Assembly (NCBI RefSeq): GCF_016887565.1
Contig: NZ_CP069396.1
Span: forward strand, 10,708,001 to 10,772,000
Reading direction: 5' to 3'
DNA from: Archangium violaceum
GTDB taxonomy: Bacteria; Myxococcota; Myxococcia; Myxococcales; Myxococcaceae
DNA: 64,000 nt
Part shown: one piece after another, positions 34,849 through 49,289 of the stretch
Position numbering within the stretch: position 1 is the first letter of the stretch
Layout: each line of letters begins with the position of its first letter
Notes under the pieces: generated by a model
What the model saw: the letters and a program-made list of their open reading frames with translations, nothing else
The model's database searches: none
What the model was told of the DNA's origin: nothing
Made by a program: the position numbers and the translations under genes

Positions 34849-35280
34849 GTGCTCAAACACATCCTCGTCGCCATCGATGGCTCGGAGACCTCGCGCAAGG
34901 CGGCGCGCTTCGCCCATGACCTGGCGCAGCAGACCAACTCGCGCATCACCCTCCTCTTCGTGCTCGAGCCCCCCCGGGTCGTACCCTTCGGGTTCCTGGA
35001 CTCGGAGCTCATCTCCGGCCCCCAGCGCACCCCGGAGGAGCTAGACGCCGTGCGGCGCATGCTCGATGAGCTCGCCGCCGATCTGCCCAAGGCCCAGGTG
35101 GACAAGGTCGTGGAGATCGGCCGCCCCGCGGACACCATCGTCGCCATGGCCGATAAGCTGGGCGCGGACCACATCGTGGTGGGCGCTCGTGGCCTCAACC
35201 CCGGTGGCAAGTGGCTGCTCGGCTCCGTCAGCGATCGCGTCGTCCAGCACGCCGGCCGCCCCGTCACCGTCGTCCACTGA
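34849..35280 (+). CDS. Universal stress protein UspA family
   Basis: A 143-residue single-domain universal stress protein. The N-terminus HILVAIDGSETSRKAARFA and the ATP-binding signature G-x2-G-x9-GS (GARG, then LLGSVSDRVVQHAGRPVTVV) are intact, so nucleotide binding is expected. These cytoplasmic proteins are induced in stress or stasis, and their molecular role varies. The GTG start at 34849, preceded by GGGAGGAG, fits the conserved N-terminus better than the upstream ATG at 34807. Confidence 0.93.
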   Translation: MLKHILVAIDGSETSRKAARFAHDLAQQTNSRITLLFVLEPPRVVPFGFLDSELISGPQRTPEELDAVRRMLDELAADLPKAQVDKVVEIGRPADTIVAMADKLGADHIVVGARGLNPGGKWLLGSVSDRVVQHAGRPVTVVH

Positions 35281-35407
35281 CCCGGTGCGTCATCGCACCA
35301 CGTCATACGCGTGGCTCGTGCACCCGCCTGCACACAGCCGCCAAGTCCGCTTCGCATGCACCTGGGGTGAGCCCCCGCAACCCCACGAAAGTCCGAGCCC
35401 AAACATC

Positions 35408-35423
35408 CGGCACGACACTCGCT
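35408..35423 (+). promoter_or_regulatory. Possible sigma-54 promoter
   Basis: CGGCACGACACTCGCT matches TGGCACG-N4-TTGCW with two mismatches and correct 10-base GG-to-GC spacing. Transcription would start near 35434, favouring the downstream ATG (35458) of the Ser-rich lipoprotein gene. Moderate support only. Confidence 0.4.
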
Positions 35424-35457
35424 AGGCTGTCGGCGCATGAACATCAAAGGGGGAAAG

Positions 35458-36297
35458 ATGATGGGGCAGCGGACTCGGGCCGTCGGGGCAGTCGTCTGGT
35501 TGTTGGTCGCGGGTTGTCAGACGCCTGGAGCCGTGGGCTCGGGCGGCATGAGCGCCTCCGACTCGAACTCGAACTCGGGTGACTCCGGCTCTGGCAACTC
35601 CGGCAACTCGAACTCGGGCGATTCGAACTCGGGCGACTCCGGCTCTGGCGACTCGAACTCGGGTGACTCCGGCTCTGGCGACTCCGGCAACTCCAGCCAG
35701 TCCAACTCGGGCGAGTCCTCCAAGGCCGACTCCAGTCAGTCCAACTCGAGCCAGTCCGAGAGCAGCAAGACCTCGGGCCAGACGAGCGGCGGCTCCTCGA
35801 AGTCCTCGGAGGCCTCCTCCCAGAGCTCCGCGGAGAGCTCGAAGACGAGCTCGGAGAGCTCCAAGAGCAGCCAGTCCAACTCCAGCGCGGTGGTCTCCGT
35901 CACCACCATCGGCGCCACCGTGGGCGGGTTGGGGCTCCTCATCTGGCAGGCACTGAAGGTCGTTCCCGCCGCGCCCGCTCCGGCGGAGGTGGGCCAGGCC
36001 GCCCAGGTGTACCTGCGCGCGCGCACCCACCAACTCCGGGAGGACCTGGCGCTCGGTGCCGGTCCCACCATCGAGGACCTCGCCGCCATGGCGCGCATCC
36101 GCCGCGAGAACCTCCGCGTCTTCGGCCGGCTGCTGCGCGAGCACCGCGGGGAGCTGCTCACGCTCGCCGACTCCTCCACACTCACGCCCGAGCGCGCCAT
36201 CGCCTGGCTCGAGCGCGTGGGTCAGCTCTCGCGCACCGACCCCCGGCTGGATGCGGATCGGCGCGCGTTCCTCGCCTCCTACGGGGTCGTGGAATGA
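35458..36297 (+). CDS. Ser/Gly/Asp-repeat lipoprotein
   Basis: A 279-residue lipoprotein (lipobox LVAGC). Residues about 30-150 are low-complexity: tandem GDSGSGDSNS-type repeats followed by Ser/Lys/Glu/Gln-rich stretches, expected to be a flexible surface stalk. A hydrophobic stretch (SVTTIGATVGGLGLLIWQAL) at about 153-175 could be a second membrane contact. The C-terminal 100 residues are helical and charged. ATG 35458, preceded by AAAGGGGGA, is preferred over ATG 35437. The gene overlaps the DUF4105 gene by 4 bp (ATGA), so the two are coupled and may work together in the envelope. Confidence 0.78.
   Translation: MMGQRTRAVGAVVWLLVAGCQTPGAVGSGGMSASDSNSNSGDSGSGNSGNSNSGDSNSGDSGSGDSNSGDSGSGDSGNSSQSNSGESSKADSSQSNSSQSESSKTSGQTSGGSSKSSEASSQSSAESSKTSSESSKSSQSNSSAVVSVTTIGATVGGLGLLIWQALKVVPAAPAPAEVGQAAQVYLRARTHQLREDLALGAGPTIEDLAAMARIRRENLRVFGRLLREHRGELLTLADSSTLTPERAIAWLERVGQLSRTDPRLDADRRAFLASYGVVE
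35563..35700 (+). repeat. In-frame short tandem repeats coding Gly-Asp-Ser-Asn
   Basis: Degenerate repeats of GGCGACTCGAACTCG and GACTCCGGCTCTGGC units, in multiples of three bases, inside the Ser-rich lipoprotein gene. Length variation by slippage would keep the frame. Confidence 0.75.
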
Positions 36298-39053
36298 GAG
36301 TCCTCCCAGCGCTGGTGGCAGGGCTCCTGATGGCGCTGCCCGCCAGCGCCGAGGAGACGCTCGCGGAGCGTATTCACAGGTTGGAAACGGAGCACGGACT
36401 GGTGTTGCGCGCTCCCGCCTCCGAGGACGCCGCGCTCGTGGCGGAGGTGGAGGCCGGGCTCGCCGCGCTCCCTCCCGCGCTGCGCCGTGTTCCCGGCGGA
36501 CCGCTGGAGCTGGTGCTGCACCCGGATCCGGCGCCGCTCGGCATGGGCAATGAGTCCCCGAGGCGGCCGGAGTGGAGCGAGGGCCGGGAGCGCTTCCACC
36601 TCTATGCCTTCGTTCCCACCCAGGAGCGGCGCGCCACGCTGCGCACGGCCCGGCTCACCGACGCGGAGCTGGAACGGCTGTGGCGGCGGCGCGCGGTGGT
36701 GCACGCGGTGATGCAGCGCTGGGACGATGCGCGCGGATGGAGCCGCACCGCGCGCTGGCGCCGGCTGGCCGGTTGGCTCGCGCCCTTCGAGCGGCCCCTC
36801 ACCTTCACCGAGGAGGCACGCCTCTCCTACGAGGGCGCCTTCAGCCGGGCACGCGGGCAGAAGAGCGCGTCGCTGGACCTGGTCACCTTCGCGGAGGAGC
36901 TCTTCGTCCCGGTGGAGTCACTCCGTGAGGAGGCGCTCTCCGTGGACGATCGGGTGCGCTGCCAGGAGCTGTCCAGATCACGGGCGCTCGGTGAGCTACT
37001 GGAGGCGGACGGGCTGTGGACGCCACCGCCGCGAGGCCACTGCCCCGCCTTCGACACATGGGCGGACGTGGGGAAGCTGTCGCACTTCGAGCTGCTGCTC
37101 GCCGTCTCCACGGGCCGGCAGCCCGAGTCGCTCTTCGGCCACCTGCTGATGAGACCCGTGTGGCGCGAGGGCGAGACGCCGCGAGGGCCGAGCTTCGAGG
37201 CGGTGGTGCAGCCCGTGGCCCTGACGGGGATGGAGACGGGAGGTCCGAGCTACATCGTGAAGGGGCTGTCCGGAGGCTTCTCGCTGGGCTTCCTCACCGC
37301 GACGCGGGGAGACCTGTCGCACGAGACGCTGGAGCTGGAGCAGCGCACCATCCGCCGCTACCGCCTGCGGCTCACCCCGAGCGAGCAGGTGCGGCTGCTG
37401 GAGCGCGTCTGGGAGATGGAGCGGCGCGGCTACCTGCCCTACTACTTCTTGACGGACAACTGCGCGAGCGCGCTCCTCTTCCTCGTCAACAGCGCGCTGG
37501 AGGGAGACCGGAGGGTGCGCACGCCCGGAGTGCTCTGGGTGCTGCCGAGTGCCACGTTGGATTCGTTCGCCCGGTTGGAAGTGACGGGTCCGGACGGGAA
37601 GCGGCAACCGCTCCTGGAGTACGTACCGGATGCGCTCGAGTCCACCGGGGAGCGCGCCTGGAGGGCGCACGAGTCACGCGAGGAAGCGCTCGATGCACTG
37701 GCCACGAAGGTGAGTGCCGAGGTGCACACGCGGCTGCGCCTGCTGCACCGGCGCCTCCAATCTCCCGAGCCGGAGAAGCGCCGCGAGGCGTGGTCCCGGG
37801 TACCCGCGCTGGTGGAGGCCGCGCTCGCCTCCGTGCCGGAAGCGGAGCGGGAGTCCGTGCGCACGCTGATCCACGCCTATGTCGCCTGGTCGGTCCGGGT
37901 GGAGCGCTCGGAGATGGACCGGGCCGAGGACGAGCGGATGAAGGTGGAGCGCAACAGGCTCGTGAAGATTCAAGGGCCGGTGCCCACGCCCCAGGACGGC
38001 CTGCGCGAGCGCCAGCAGCTCTTCGAGCGAGAGGACGAGCTGCAGCGGCGGCTCGCGGTGCTCGATCGCATCGCCTATTTCCAGCAGGCGCTGGCCACCG
38101 CGCAGCGGCGCGAGCCCACCCGGAACGAGGCCCGCACGCTCGCGCGAGCCGAGGCCGTGGAGGCCACCTTCGTCACCGCCACCGATGTGCAAGGCGAGCT
38201 CCACTCCGGGACGCTCTCCGAGGTGGACCCGGTGGACTTCCTCGAGCGCGACCACGCGCGGAAGGTGCGGGAGGAGAGCGAGCTGGCCTCGCGGGCCCTG
38301 CCGTACTCGGGCGCGGGGCGGATGTCGGTGGCGCTGGGAATGGACCGGCTCCCCTCGGGACACGCGCGGCCGGTGGTGACCCTGTGGACGTCGGGGCTGA
38401 GCGAGGCCATGGGCGAGACGTACCTGCATGGCATCCGGCCCGGGAATGATCTGCGCGTGCTCGATGGAGAGATGCGCGTGGAGCCGAGGCGCGGAGTGCC
38501 TCGCGTTCTGGACTCCCGGCTCACCCTGCTGGGCTACCGCACCCTGCTGCGGGAGCCCCCCTGGCACCGGCGCACGCTGTTCGACGAGCTGGGCTGGGGC
38601 ATGGAGGCGCTGATGGAGACCCGGGAGGCGGGAACGGACCTGCGGTACCGGGCCACCGCCCAGGGCGAGGCGCTCCTGGTGGTGGACGAGGGCACCCACT
38701 TCCACCGCTACACCACGCTGGGCGTGGGGGCCCGGACGGGGATGCGTTGGGGTCTGGACGAGCTCGTTCCCGTCGTGGGCCCCCGGCTCACCTTCTCGCA
38801 GCGCGTGGGCCTACCCGGCTCGGTGGCCAACGCGGTGCGCCTGGAGGCCGCCTGGTCCCCCCTGTTCATCCTGTCCCGGGGGTTGCGGCACGAGGCGGAG
38901 GCCTCGCTCCGGATGGACCTGCTCGTCGGACACTGGGGACGCCGGGGCATCCGGCTCTCACCCCGGGCCCAGGTGCGCTGGGAGGGCACGCTCGACGGCT
39001 GGCCCTCGGGCAGGGCCGAGCCGCGCCTGGACCTGGCCGTCGAGCTGATGTGA
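36294..39053 (+). CDS. DUF4105 (Lnb N-terminal-like) periplasmic protein
   Basis: A 919-residue protein with a Sec signal peptide (LVAGLLMALPASA-EE). The central part (about 260-410) matches the DUF4105 pattern: GKLSHFELLLAVSTGRQPES, LFGHLLMR, ETLELEQRTIRRYRL and YLPYYFLTDNCASALLFLVN with its invariant Asn-Cys pair, proposed in relatives to be a peptidase-like or lipoprotein-acting site. A charged helical segment (about 500-650) follows, then a C-terminal stretch (about 660-919) of alternating strands, possibly an outer-membrane barrel. It is the second gene of a coupled pair with the Ser-rich lipoprotein, and its stop is 2 bp from the convergent neighbour. The substrate is unknown. Confidence 0.8.
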   Translation: MRVLPALVAGLLMALPASAEETLAERIHRLETEHGLVLRAPASEDAALVAEVEAGLAALPPALRRVPGGPLELVLHPDPAPLGMGNESPRRPEWSEGRERFHLYAFVPTQERRATLRTARLTDAELERLWRRRAVVHAVMQRWDDARGWSRTARWRRLAGWLAPFERPLTFTEEARLSYEGAFSRARGQKSASLDLVTFAEELFVPVESLREEALSVDDRVRCQELSRSRALGELLEADGLWTPPPRGHCPAFDTWADVGKLSHFELLLAVSTGRQPESLFGHLLMRPVWREGETPRGPSFEAVVQPVALTGMETGGPSYIVKGLSGGFSLGFLTATRGDLSHETLELEQRTIRRYRLRLTPSEQVRLLERVWEMERRGYLPYYFLTDNCASALLFLVNSALEGDRRVRTPGVLWVLPSATLDSFARLEVTGPDGKRQPLLEYVPDALESTGERAWRAHESREEALDALATKVSAEVHTRLRLLHRRLQSPEPEKRREAWSRVPALVEAALASVPEAERESVRTLIHAYVAWSVRVERSEMDRAEDERMKVERNRLVKIQGPVPTPQDGLRERQQLFEREDELQRRLAVLDRIAYFQQALATAQRREPTRNEARTLARAEAVEATFVTATDVQGELHSGTLSEVDPVDFLERDHARKVREESELASRALPYSGAGRMSVALGMDRLPSGHARPVVTLWTSGLSEAMGETYLHGIRPGNDLRVLDGEMRVEPRRGVPRVLDSRLTLLGYRTLLREPPWHRRTLFDELGWGMEALMETREAGTDLRYRATAQGEALLVVDEGTHFHRYTTLGVGARTGMRWGLDELVPVVGPRLTFSQRVGLPGSVANAVRLEAAWSPLFILSRGLRHEAEASLRMDLLVGHWGRRGIRLSPRAQVRWEGTLDGWPSGRAEPRLDLAVELM

Positions 39054-39055
39054 CC

Positions 39056-40636
39056 TCAGCGCTTCACGCGCTTCATCGTGTCCTGGATGAGGTCCACGTA
39101 CCGGCGGTTCTTCGGGTTGAGCTTGAAGGCCTTCCGGTACGCGTCCTCGGCCAGCGCCCACTGGGCCTCGCCGCGCGCCGCCTCGCCCGTGAAGAACCAC
39201 GCCTCCTCGCAACCCGGCTCCTGCTTCACCACGTCCGCCAGCTCCTGCAGCGCCAGCTTGCCGTGGGCCTCCGGCTTCATCAGGTAGCGCGCCCATGCCC
39301 GGTACGCCCGGTAGAGCGGCTTCGGCTCGATGTCGCACGCGTACTCGAAGTACTCGAACGCGCCCGCGTAGTTCTCCGCCTTCAGCCGCTTCATCGCCTC
39401 GTCGAACTGCGTGGTCGCGTCCAGCAGGTCCGTGCGGATGCGGAACTGCTCCGCCGTCGACGGCCGTCCCGTCCCCGCCTTCTTCTCGCGCGCCGCCTGC
39501 CTCCGCTTGCGCCACAGCGCCGCCTGCTCCACCTCCGACAGCGCTCCGTACGCCCGCGCGTACGCCACCAGCAGCGCCTCCGCCTTCTCCTTCAGGTCCG
39601 GCGTCTGGAAGCGCAGCGGCGAGAACTTGTCCGCCAGCCCCAGGAACGCCTTGCGCAGCGCCACCGGCTGCGGGTTCTCCGGCACGCCCAGCAGGTCGAA
39701 GGGATCCTGGCTCCGGTGCGACAGGAAGGCGCTCAGCAGCGCGTTCTTCACCGCCTCGTCATCATCCGAGAACGGCACGCCCGAGGGCCCCGCCGACGCG
39801 AGGGCCGCCGCGTCCACGATCTCCAGGCTGCCCGGCAGCGGCGTCAGCGCGGGGCCCGGCAGCGGCGCCGGAGTCGCGGCCACCGCCGAGGGCGCGGGCT
39901 GCGGGCGCTTGTCCACCTCCTCCGCGAAGTCCGCCAGCCCCAGCAGGCAGAAGGCATACAGGCGGCGCAGCGTGGAGTCGGTGTCCAGCCCCGAGCGCTG
40001 CATCAGCTCCGGGAAGGTGGGCCGGAAGCGCAGCGCCTGGAACAGCCGCGCGTCCTTCGAGGACAGCTTCGGCCCCTCCACCCCCGGCACCTGCGCGAAG
40101 CGCCGGTCATCCGTGAAGGTGAAGTGCGTGGCCACCTCGTCGAAGGGCATCATGCTCGCGATGCCCGTGAGGATGAGCTGCGCCGGATTCATCCGCACGC
40201 TGGTGTCCGGCGGCTCGATGTCGGCGATGAGCCGGTAGCGCGCATCCGTCCAGCGGAAGCAGTCCAGCAGGCTCATGGCCATGTTCGCCTGCATCTGCTT
40301 GTACAGGTCGAACGGGCTGATGAGCCCCTTCTGCACCAGCAGCCCGCCGATGGCGACGTCCGTCTGCACGCTCTCTGCGAGCGCCTTCTGGTAGTCCACC
40401 TCCGACAGCTTCCCCTTCTCCACCAGGAACTTGCCCAGCGTCTCGTGCAGCAGGTTGCTGGAGAACGACACCGGCGCGCCGTCCTCGAAGGTGATGCGCT
40501 TCTCGCGCTGGCGGACCTTCAGCTCCAGCGTGCACGTGCGCTCCTCGATGGACAGCGCGTGCAGCAGCAAGGGAAACGGCGTCTCGGCGAGCGCCCCCTC
40601 GCGCTGCCTCAGGACCAGGGCCGGGGTGGGAAACAT
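39056..40636 (-). CDS. DUF4388 protein with degenerate J-domain and TPRs
   Basis: A 526-residue cytoplasmic protein. Residues about 1-250 look like DUF4388/PATAN-type regions (GAPVSFSSNLLHETLGKFLVE, VAIGGLLVQKGLISPFDLYK). A Pro/Ala linker is followed at about 305-370 by a J-domain-like segment (DPFDLLGVPENPQPVALRKA) in which the HPD tripeptide of DnaJ is replaced by DKFSP, so Hsp70 stimulation is not expected. The C-terminal 120 residues contain TPR-like repeats. This arrangement is common in myxobacteria and thought to link signalling to protein interactions; the specific role is unknown. It is 86 bp downstream of another TPR gene on the same strand. Confidence 0.78.
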   Translation of the reverse strand: MFPTPALVLRQREGALAETPFPLLLHALSIEERTCTLELKVRQREKRITFEDGAPVSFSSNLLHETLGKFLVEKGKLSEVDYQKALAESVQTDVAIGGLLVQKGLISPFDLYKQMQANMAMSLLDCFRWTDARYRLIADIEPPDTSVRMNPAQLILTGIASMMPFDEVATHFTFTDDRRFAQVPGVEGPKLSSKDARLFQALRFRPTFPELMQRSGLDTDSTLRRLYAFCLLGLADFAEEVDKRPQPAPSAVAATPAPLPGPALTPLPGSLEIVDAAALASAGPSGVPFSDDDEAVKNALLSAFLSHRSQDPFDLLGVPENPQPVALRKAFLGLADKFSPLRFQTPDLKEKAEALLVAYARAYGALSEVEQAALWRKRRQAAREKKAGTGRPSTAEQFRIRTDLLDATTQFDEAMKRLKAENYAGAFEYFEYACDIEPKPLYRAYRAWARYLMKPEAHGKLALQELADVVKQEPGCEEAWFFTGEAARGEAQWALAEDAYRKAFKLNPKNRRYVDLIQDTMKRVKR

Positions 40637-40722
40637 GGAGCCCGCAGCTTAGAGGCCCGCCCCCGCGCCTACCAAGACCTCGTCCTTTTCCGGCGGAAGA
40701 CCTGGTCAGCGACCGGGCGGCC

Positions 40723-41526
40723 TCACTCGCCGTCGGCCGCCATCCCCGGGTCGTCGTAGTACCCGTACCCGTCCGGCGAGGGCCCGGGGGCCTGAATCTG
40801 GCTGAGGACGGAGAAGCCGAGCGCCAGGACCACCACCAGCGCCACCCCGTAGGCGATGGGACGGCTGGGACGTGCGCGCCAGGCCCACAGCCGCTCGCGC
40901 CGGCGCTGGAAACCGGGGGCGGCCACGTACTCCTTCCAGGCCTCCTCTCGCACCAGGGCCCCTTCCCCATCCTTGCCGCTCGCGTCGAGCGCCCGCGCCA
41001 GCAGCACCCGCCCCTCCACCGTCCCGGGCCGAGCCGCGCGCAAGCGCTCCAGCGCCTCGATGGCGCCCTTCGTGTCCCCGCGCGCCAGCCGGAAGCGCCC
41101 GAGCTCCAGGTCGATGGACCCCATCTGATAGCCGGGGTCCAGCTTCGCGGCCTCCTTCAGCAGCAGCTCGCCCCGGGCCGCGTCCCCCGCGCCCAGGTAC
41201 GCCACGCCGAGCAGGAACAGCGTCCTCACGTCGTCGTCCCCTGCCTCCAGGTTGGGCTTGAGCACCTCCACCGCCGCCGCGTACCTGCCCCGTCCCAGCC
41301 TCAAGTCCGCCAGTTCCACGCGCGCCTGGCGGTCATGCGGGTTGGTCTGCAGCACCCGCTCCAGCTTCGACGCACGCTGCCAGCGACCCAGCGCCCGCAG
41401 GGGACTCGGCAGAATCCCCACGGTGTAGCGATCCGCCACAAACACGAAGGCCAGCACCAGCACCGCCGCGAGCAGCGGGCTGCCCGTCACCGCGGAGAGC
41501 ACCATCCACAGGAACCACGAACTCAT
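40723..41526 (-). CDS. TPR membrane protein
   Basis: A 267-residue protein. An N-terminal membrane segment (VTGSPLLAAVLVLAFVFVAD) is followed by three to four TPR-like repeats (about 55-190; for example GRYAAAVEVLKPNLEAGDDD and DTKGAIEALERLRAARPG). A second membrane helix (IAYGVALVVVLALGFSVL) lies near 225-243, with an acidic/Tyr-Gly tail. It may scaffold a membrane complex. It is probably co-transcribed with the DUF4388 gene downstream and is divergent from the giant OmpA-family gene across 335 bp. Confidence 0.78.
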   Translation of the reverse strand: MSSWFLWMVLSAVTGSPLLAAVLVLAFVFVADRYTVGILPSPLRALGRWQRASKLERVLQTNPHDRQARVELADLRLGRGRYAAAVEVLKPNLEAGDDDVRTLFLLGVAYLGAGDAARGELLLKEAAKLDPGYQMGSIDLELGRFRLARGDTKGAIEALERLRAARPGTVEGRVLLARALDASGKDGEGALVREEAWKEYVAAPGFQRRRERLWAWRARPSRPIAYGVALVVVLALGFSVLSQIQAPGPSPDGYGYYDDPGMAADGE

Positions 41527-41592
41527 GGGCCTCGCGTATATCAGGAGGCCCTGGCTCCGTACTCCCTACACGGAGAGTGTGGCGCGTCAGGC

Positions 41593-41632
41593 AGGGCGTC
41601 TGACGTGTCGGAAGGGCGTCTGACACGTCGGA
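41593..41632. repeat. Two tandem 20-bp repeats in the regulatory region
   Basis: AGGGCGTCTGACGTGTCGGA and the same 20 bases with GT changed to AC, back to back (18 of 20 identical), lie 169-208 bp upstream of the sigma-54-type promoter. They could be regulator sites. Confidence 0.6.
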
Positions 41633-41647
41633 GAAATCGAGTGGGGT

Positions 41648-41678
41648 GTGGCGAATCGCCACAGTGGCGGTCCGCCAC
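41648..41678. promoter_or_regulatory. Tandem palindromes, candidate enhancer-binding sites
   Basis: Two perfect 7-bp-arm palindromes, GTGGCGA-A-TCGCCAC (41648-41662) and GTGGCGG-T-CCGCCAC (41664-41678), have centres 16 bp apart. They lie about 125-150 bp upstream of the -24/-12 promoter at 41801, the normal distance for an NtrC-type activator. Confidence 0.6.
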
Positions 41679-41800
41679 AGTCCTCCTGCTCGCTCCCCGA
41701 GTGGGCGAATCCCGGGTTTCCCCAGGTCGTTCGCACCTGCTCGGGCCGGAATTCGCGCTCCAAGTACGTGCTGTCATATGCTGGACACAATCGCACCTCG

Positions 41801-41816
41801 TGGCTCCGCGCTTGCA
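41801..41816 (+). promoter_or_regulatory. Sigma-54 type -24/-12 promoter
   Basis: TGGCTCCGCGCTTGCA matches TGGCACG-N4-TTGCA except two bases in the -24 element, with exact 10-base GG-to-GC spacing and a perfect TTGCA. It is 46 bp before the ATG at 41862, leaving a leader of about 34 bases. Confidence 0.62.
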
Positions 41817-41861
41817 TCAGCCACGCGTGAGACCCGTTCAACACCCCACACCGTGGCCCAC

Positions 41862-47759
<5,898 letters not shown>

Positions 47760-47797
47760 CCCCGTCACGAGGTCCCCGGCACACAGCCGGAGAGAAG

Positions 47798-47835
47798 CGG
47801 CGCGAGCAGGCAACCGACCTGCTCGCGCCGTCTCC
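47798..47835 (+). terminator. Rho-independent terminator
   Basis: A perfect 13-bp stem (CGGCGCGAGCAGG with CCTGCTCGCGCCG), 7-base loop, followed by TCTCCGTTTC, 38 bp after the OmpA-family stop. Confidence 0.75.
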
Positions 47836-47845
47836 GTTTCAAGTC

Positions 47846-47880
47846 CCCTCTCCCTCTGGGAGAGGGTTAGGGTGAGGGTC
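47846..47880 (+). repeat. Dispersed palindromic repeat, copy 4
   Basis: Same 35-bp element, forward orientation, with TTAGGG in the side arm, just after the OmpA-family terminator and 20 bp before the metallophosphatase start. Confidence 0.85.
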
Positions 47881-47899
47881 TTCACCCGAGGCAAGCATC

Positions 47900-48931
47900 G
47901 TGTCCTGTCCCCCTCCCGCCCCCCGTCGACTCCTGGTTCCCCTGCTCGTCCCACTGCTGCTGGCGGCCACACCTCCCGCTCCGGCCACGCCGGCCCCGCC
48001 CCGCCTGGATGACGCGGTGCCCGACACCTTCTCGGGCGTGGAGCGCGTGGTGGCGGTGGGAGACGTGCACGGCGACGTGGACGCGCTGAAGGAAGTGCTG
48101 CGGCTGGCAGGCCTGCTCGACGACAAGGGGCACTGGAGTGGCGGCAAGGCGCACCTGGTGCAGACGGGGGACATCCCGGATCGCGGGGAGAAGACCCGCG
48201 AGGCCTTCGAGCTGCTGATGCGGCTGGAGGGCGAGGCGCAAGCGGCGGGCGGCCGGGTGCACGCGCTGCTGGGCAACCACGAGGTGATGAACATGCTCGG
48301 GGACCTGCGCTACGTCTCCCCGGGCGAGCTGGCCTCGTTCGCGGACCAGGCCACCGGGCCGGAGACGTCCGGCTCGCCGCGCGGGTTCGATGGACATCGC
48401 GCGGCGTACGGGCCGACGGGACGCTACGGCCAGTGGCTGCGCCGGCACCCCGCGGTGGTGCGCATCGACGACACGCTCTTCGTGCACGGAGGAGTCTCGC
48501 CGGAGGTACCGGCGAAGACCCTGGCCGAGCTCAACCGCTGGGTGAGGCAGGACCTGTTCCCCGGAAACCCACCCGGCGGCGCGGCGAATCCGCAGGGGCC
48601 GCTGTGGTTCCGCGGCTACGCGCTGGGCGAGGAGCAGGGCGCGGGGCTCGCGCTCGACGAGGTGCTGAAGCGGTTCGGCGCGAAGCGGATGGTGATGGGG
48701 CACACCACGGACCGCGATGGAAAGGTCCGCACGCGCTTCGGAGGAAAGGCGGTGTTCATCGACACCGGCCTGAGCACCGGCTACGGCCGCCATCTCGCCG
48801 CGCTGGAGCTTCGCGGTGGCAAGGTCACCGCCCTCTACCGAGAGGGACGCGTGGAGTTGGTGACGCCCGTGCCGCCCCCGCTCCCGATCGCTCCCAAGCA
48901 GACCGTCCCACGCGGGCAGGTCAGCCCCTGA
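47900..48931 (+). CDS. Secreted calcineurin-like metallophosphoesterase
   Basis: A 343-residue phosphatase with an N-terminal signal peptide (LLVPLLVPLLLAATPPAPA). All metal-binding blocks are present: GDVHGD, TGDIPDRGE, LLGNHEVMN, FVHGGVSPE and MGHTTDRDG. The pattern resembles Shewanella-like (SLP/PPP-type) phosphatases, which act on phosphoproteins or phosphoesters. The export signal places it in the periplasm. GTG 47900 is the likeliest start, since it gives the full signal peptide. It ends with an 11-bp overlap with the convergent cupin gene. Confidence 0.87.
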   Translation: MSCPPPAPRRLLVPLLVPLLLAATPPAPATPAPPRLDDAVPDTFSGVERVVAVGDVHGDVDALKEVLRLAGLLDDKGHWSGGKAHLVQTGDIPDRGEKTREAFELLMRLEGEAQAAGGRVHALLGNHEVMNMLGDLRYVSPGELASFADQATGPETSGSPRGFDGHRAAYGPTGRYGQWLRRHPAVVRIDDTLFVHGGVSPEVPAKTLAELNRWVRQDLFPGNPPGGAANPQGPLWFRGYALGEEQGAGLALDEVLKRFGAKRMVMGHTTDRDGKVRTRFGGKAVFIDTGLSTGYGRHLAALELRGGKVTALYREGRVELVTPVPPPLPIAPKQTVPRGQVSP

Positions 48932-49253
48932 CGCCGCGCAGGTCTCCGTGCACGGCGAGCCAGATGCACGGAGGCTCGTGTGAGGTCCACTCCACGCGGT
49001 GCCGCTCGTGGGCGGGGAGGAAGACGTAATCGCCCGGAGCGAGCTCGCGGGTCCGGCCATCCTCCCAGGCGAGCTTCGCGCGTCCCTGAAGGAGGACGAC
49101 CCACTCGTCCCGCTCCTGGTCGTACCAGTGACCAGGAGGTGAGGCCTGTCCCCTGGAGACGATGCGCTCGATGAGGACGCCCCTGTCCGGCAGGAGCGGC
49201 TCGAAGGTCTCCTCCTCCGGCAACGGATTCGGGAGCGCGAACAGGTTGTCCAT
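48921..49253 (-). CDS. Cupin-domain protein
   Basis: A 110-residue single cupin barrel. The two cupin motifs are visible: GHWYDQERDEWVVLLQGRAKL (H...E) and PGDYVFLPAHERHRVEW (His 85 region), so a metal site is likely. ATG 49253 has AGGAGG about eight bases upstream. It lies 36 bp downstream of hemW on the same strand. Reaction or ligand cannot be inferred. Confidence 0.85.
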   Translation of the reverse strand: MDNLFALPNPLPEEETFEPLLPDRGVLIERIVSRGQASPPGHWYDQERDEWVVLLQGRAKLAWEDGRTRELAPGDYVFLPAHERHRVEWTSHEPPCIWLAVHGDLRGVRG

Positions 49254-49289
49254 GCGGGTTCCTCCTCCCCTCGAACGCGGGTCCACTCA

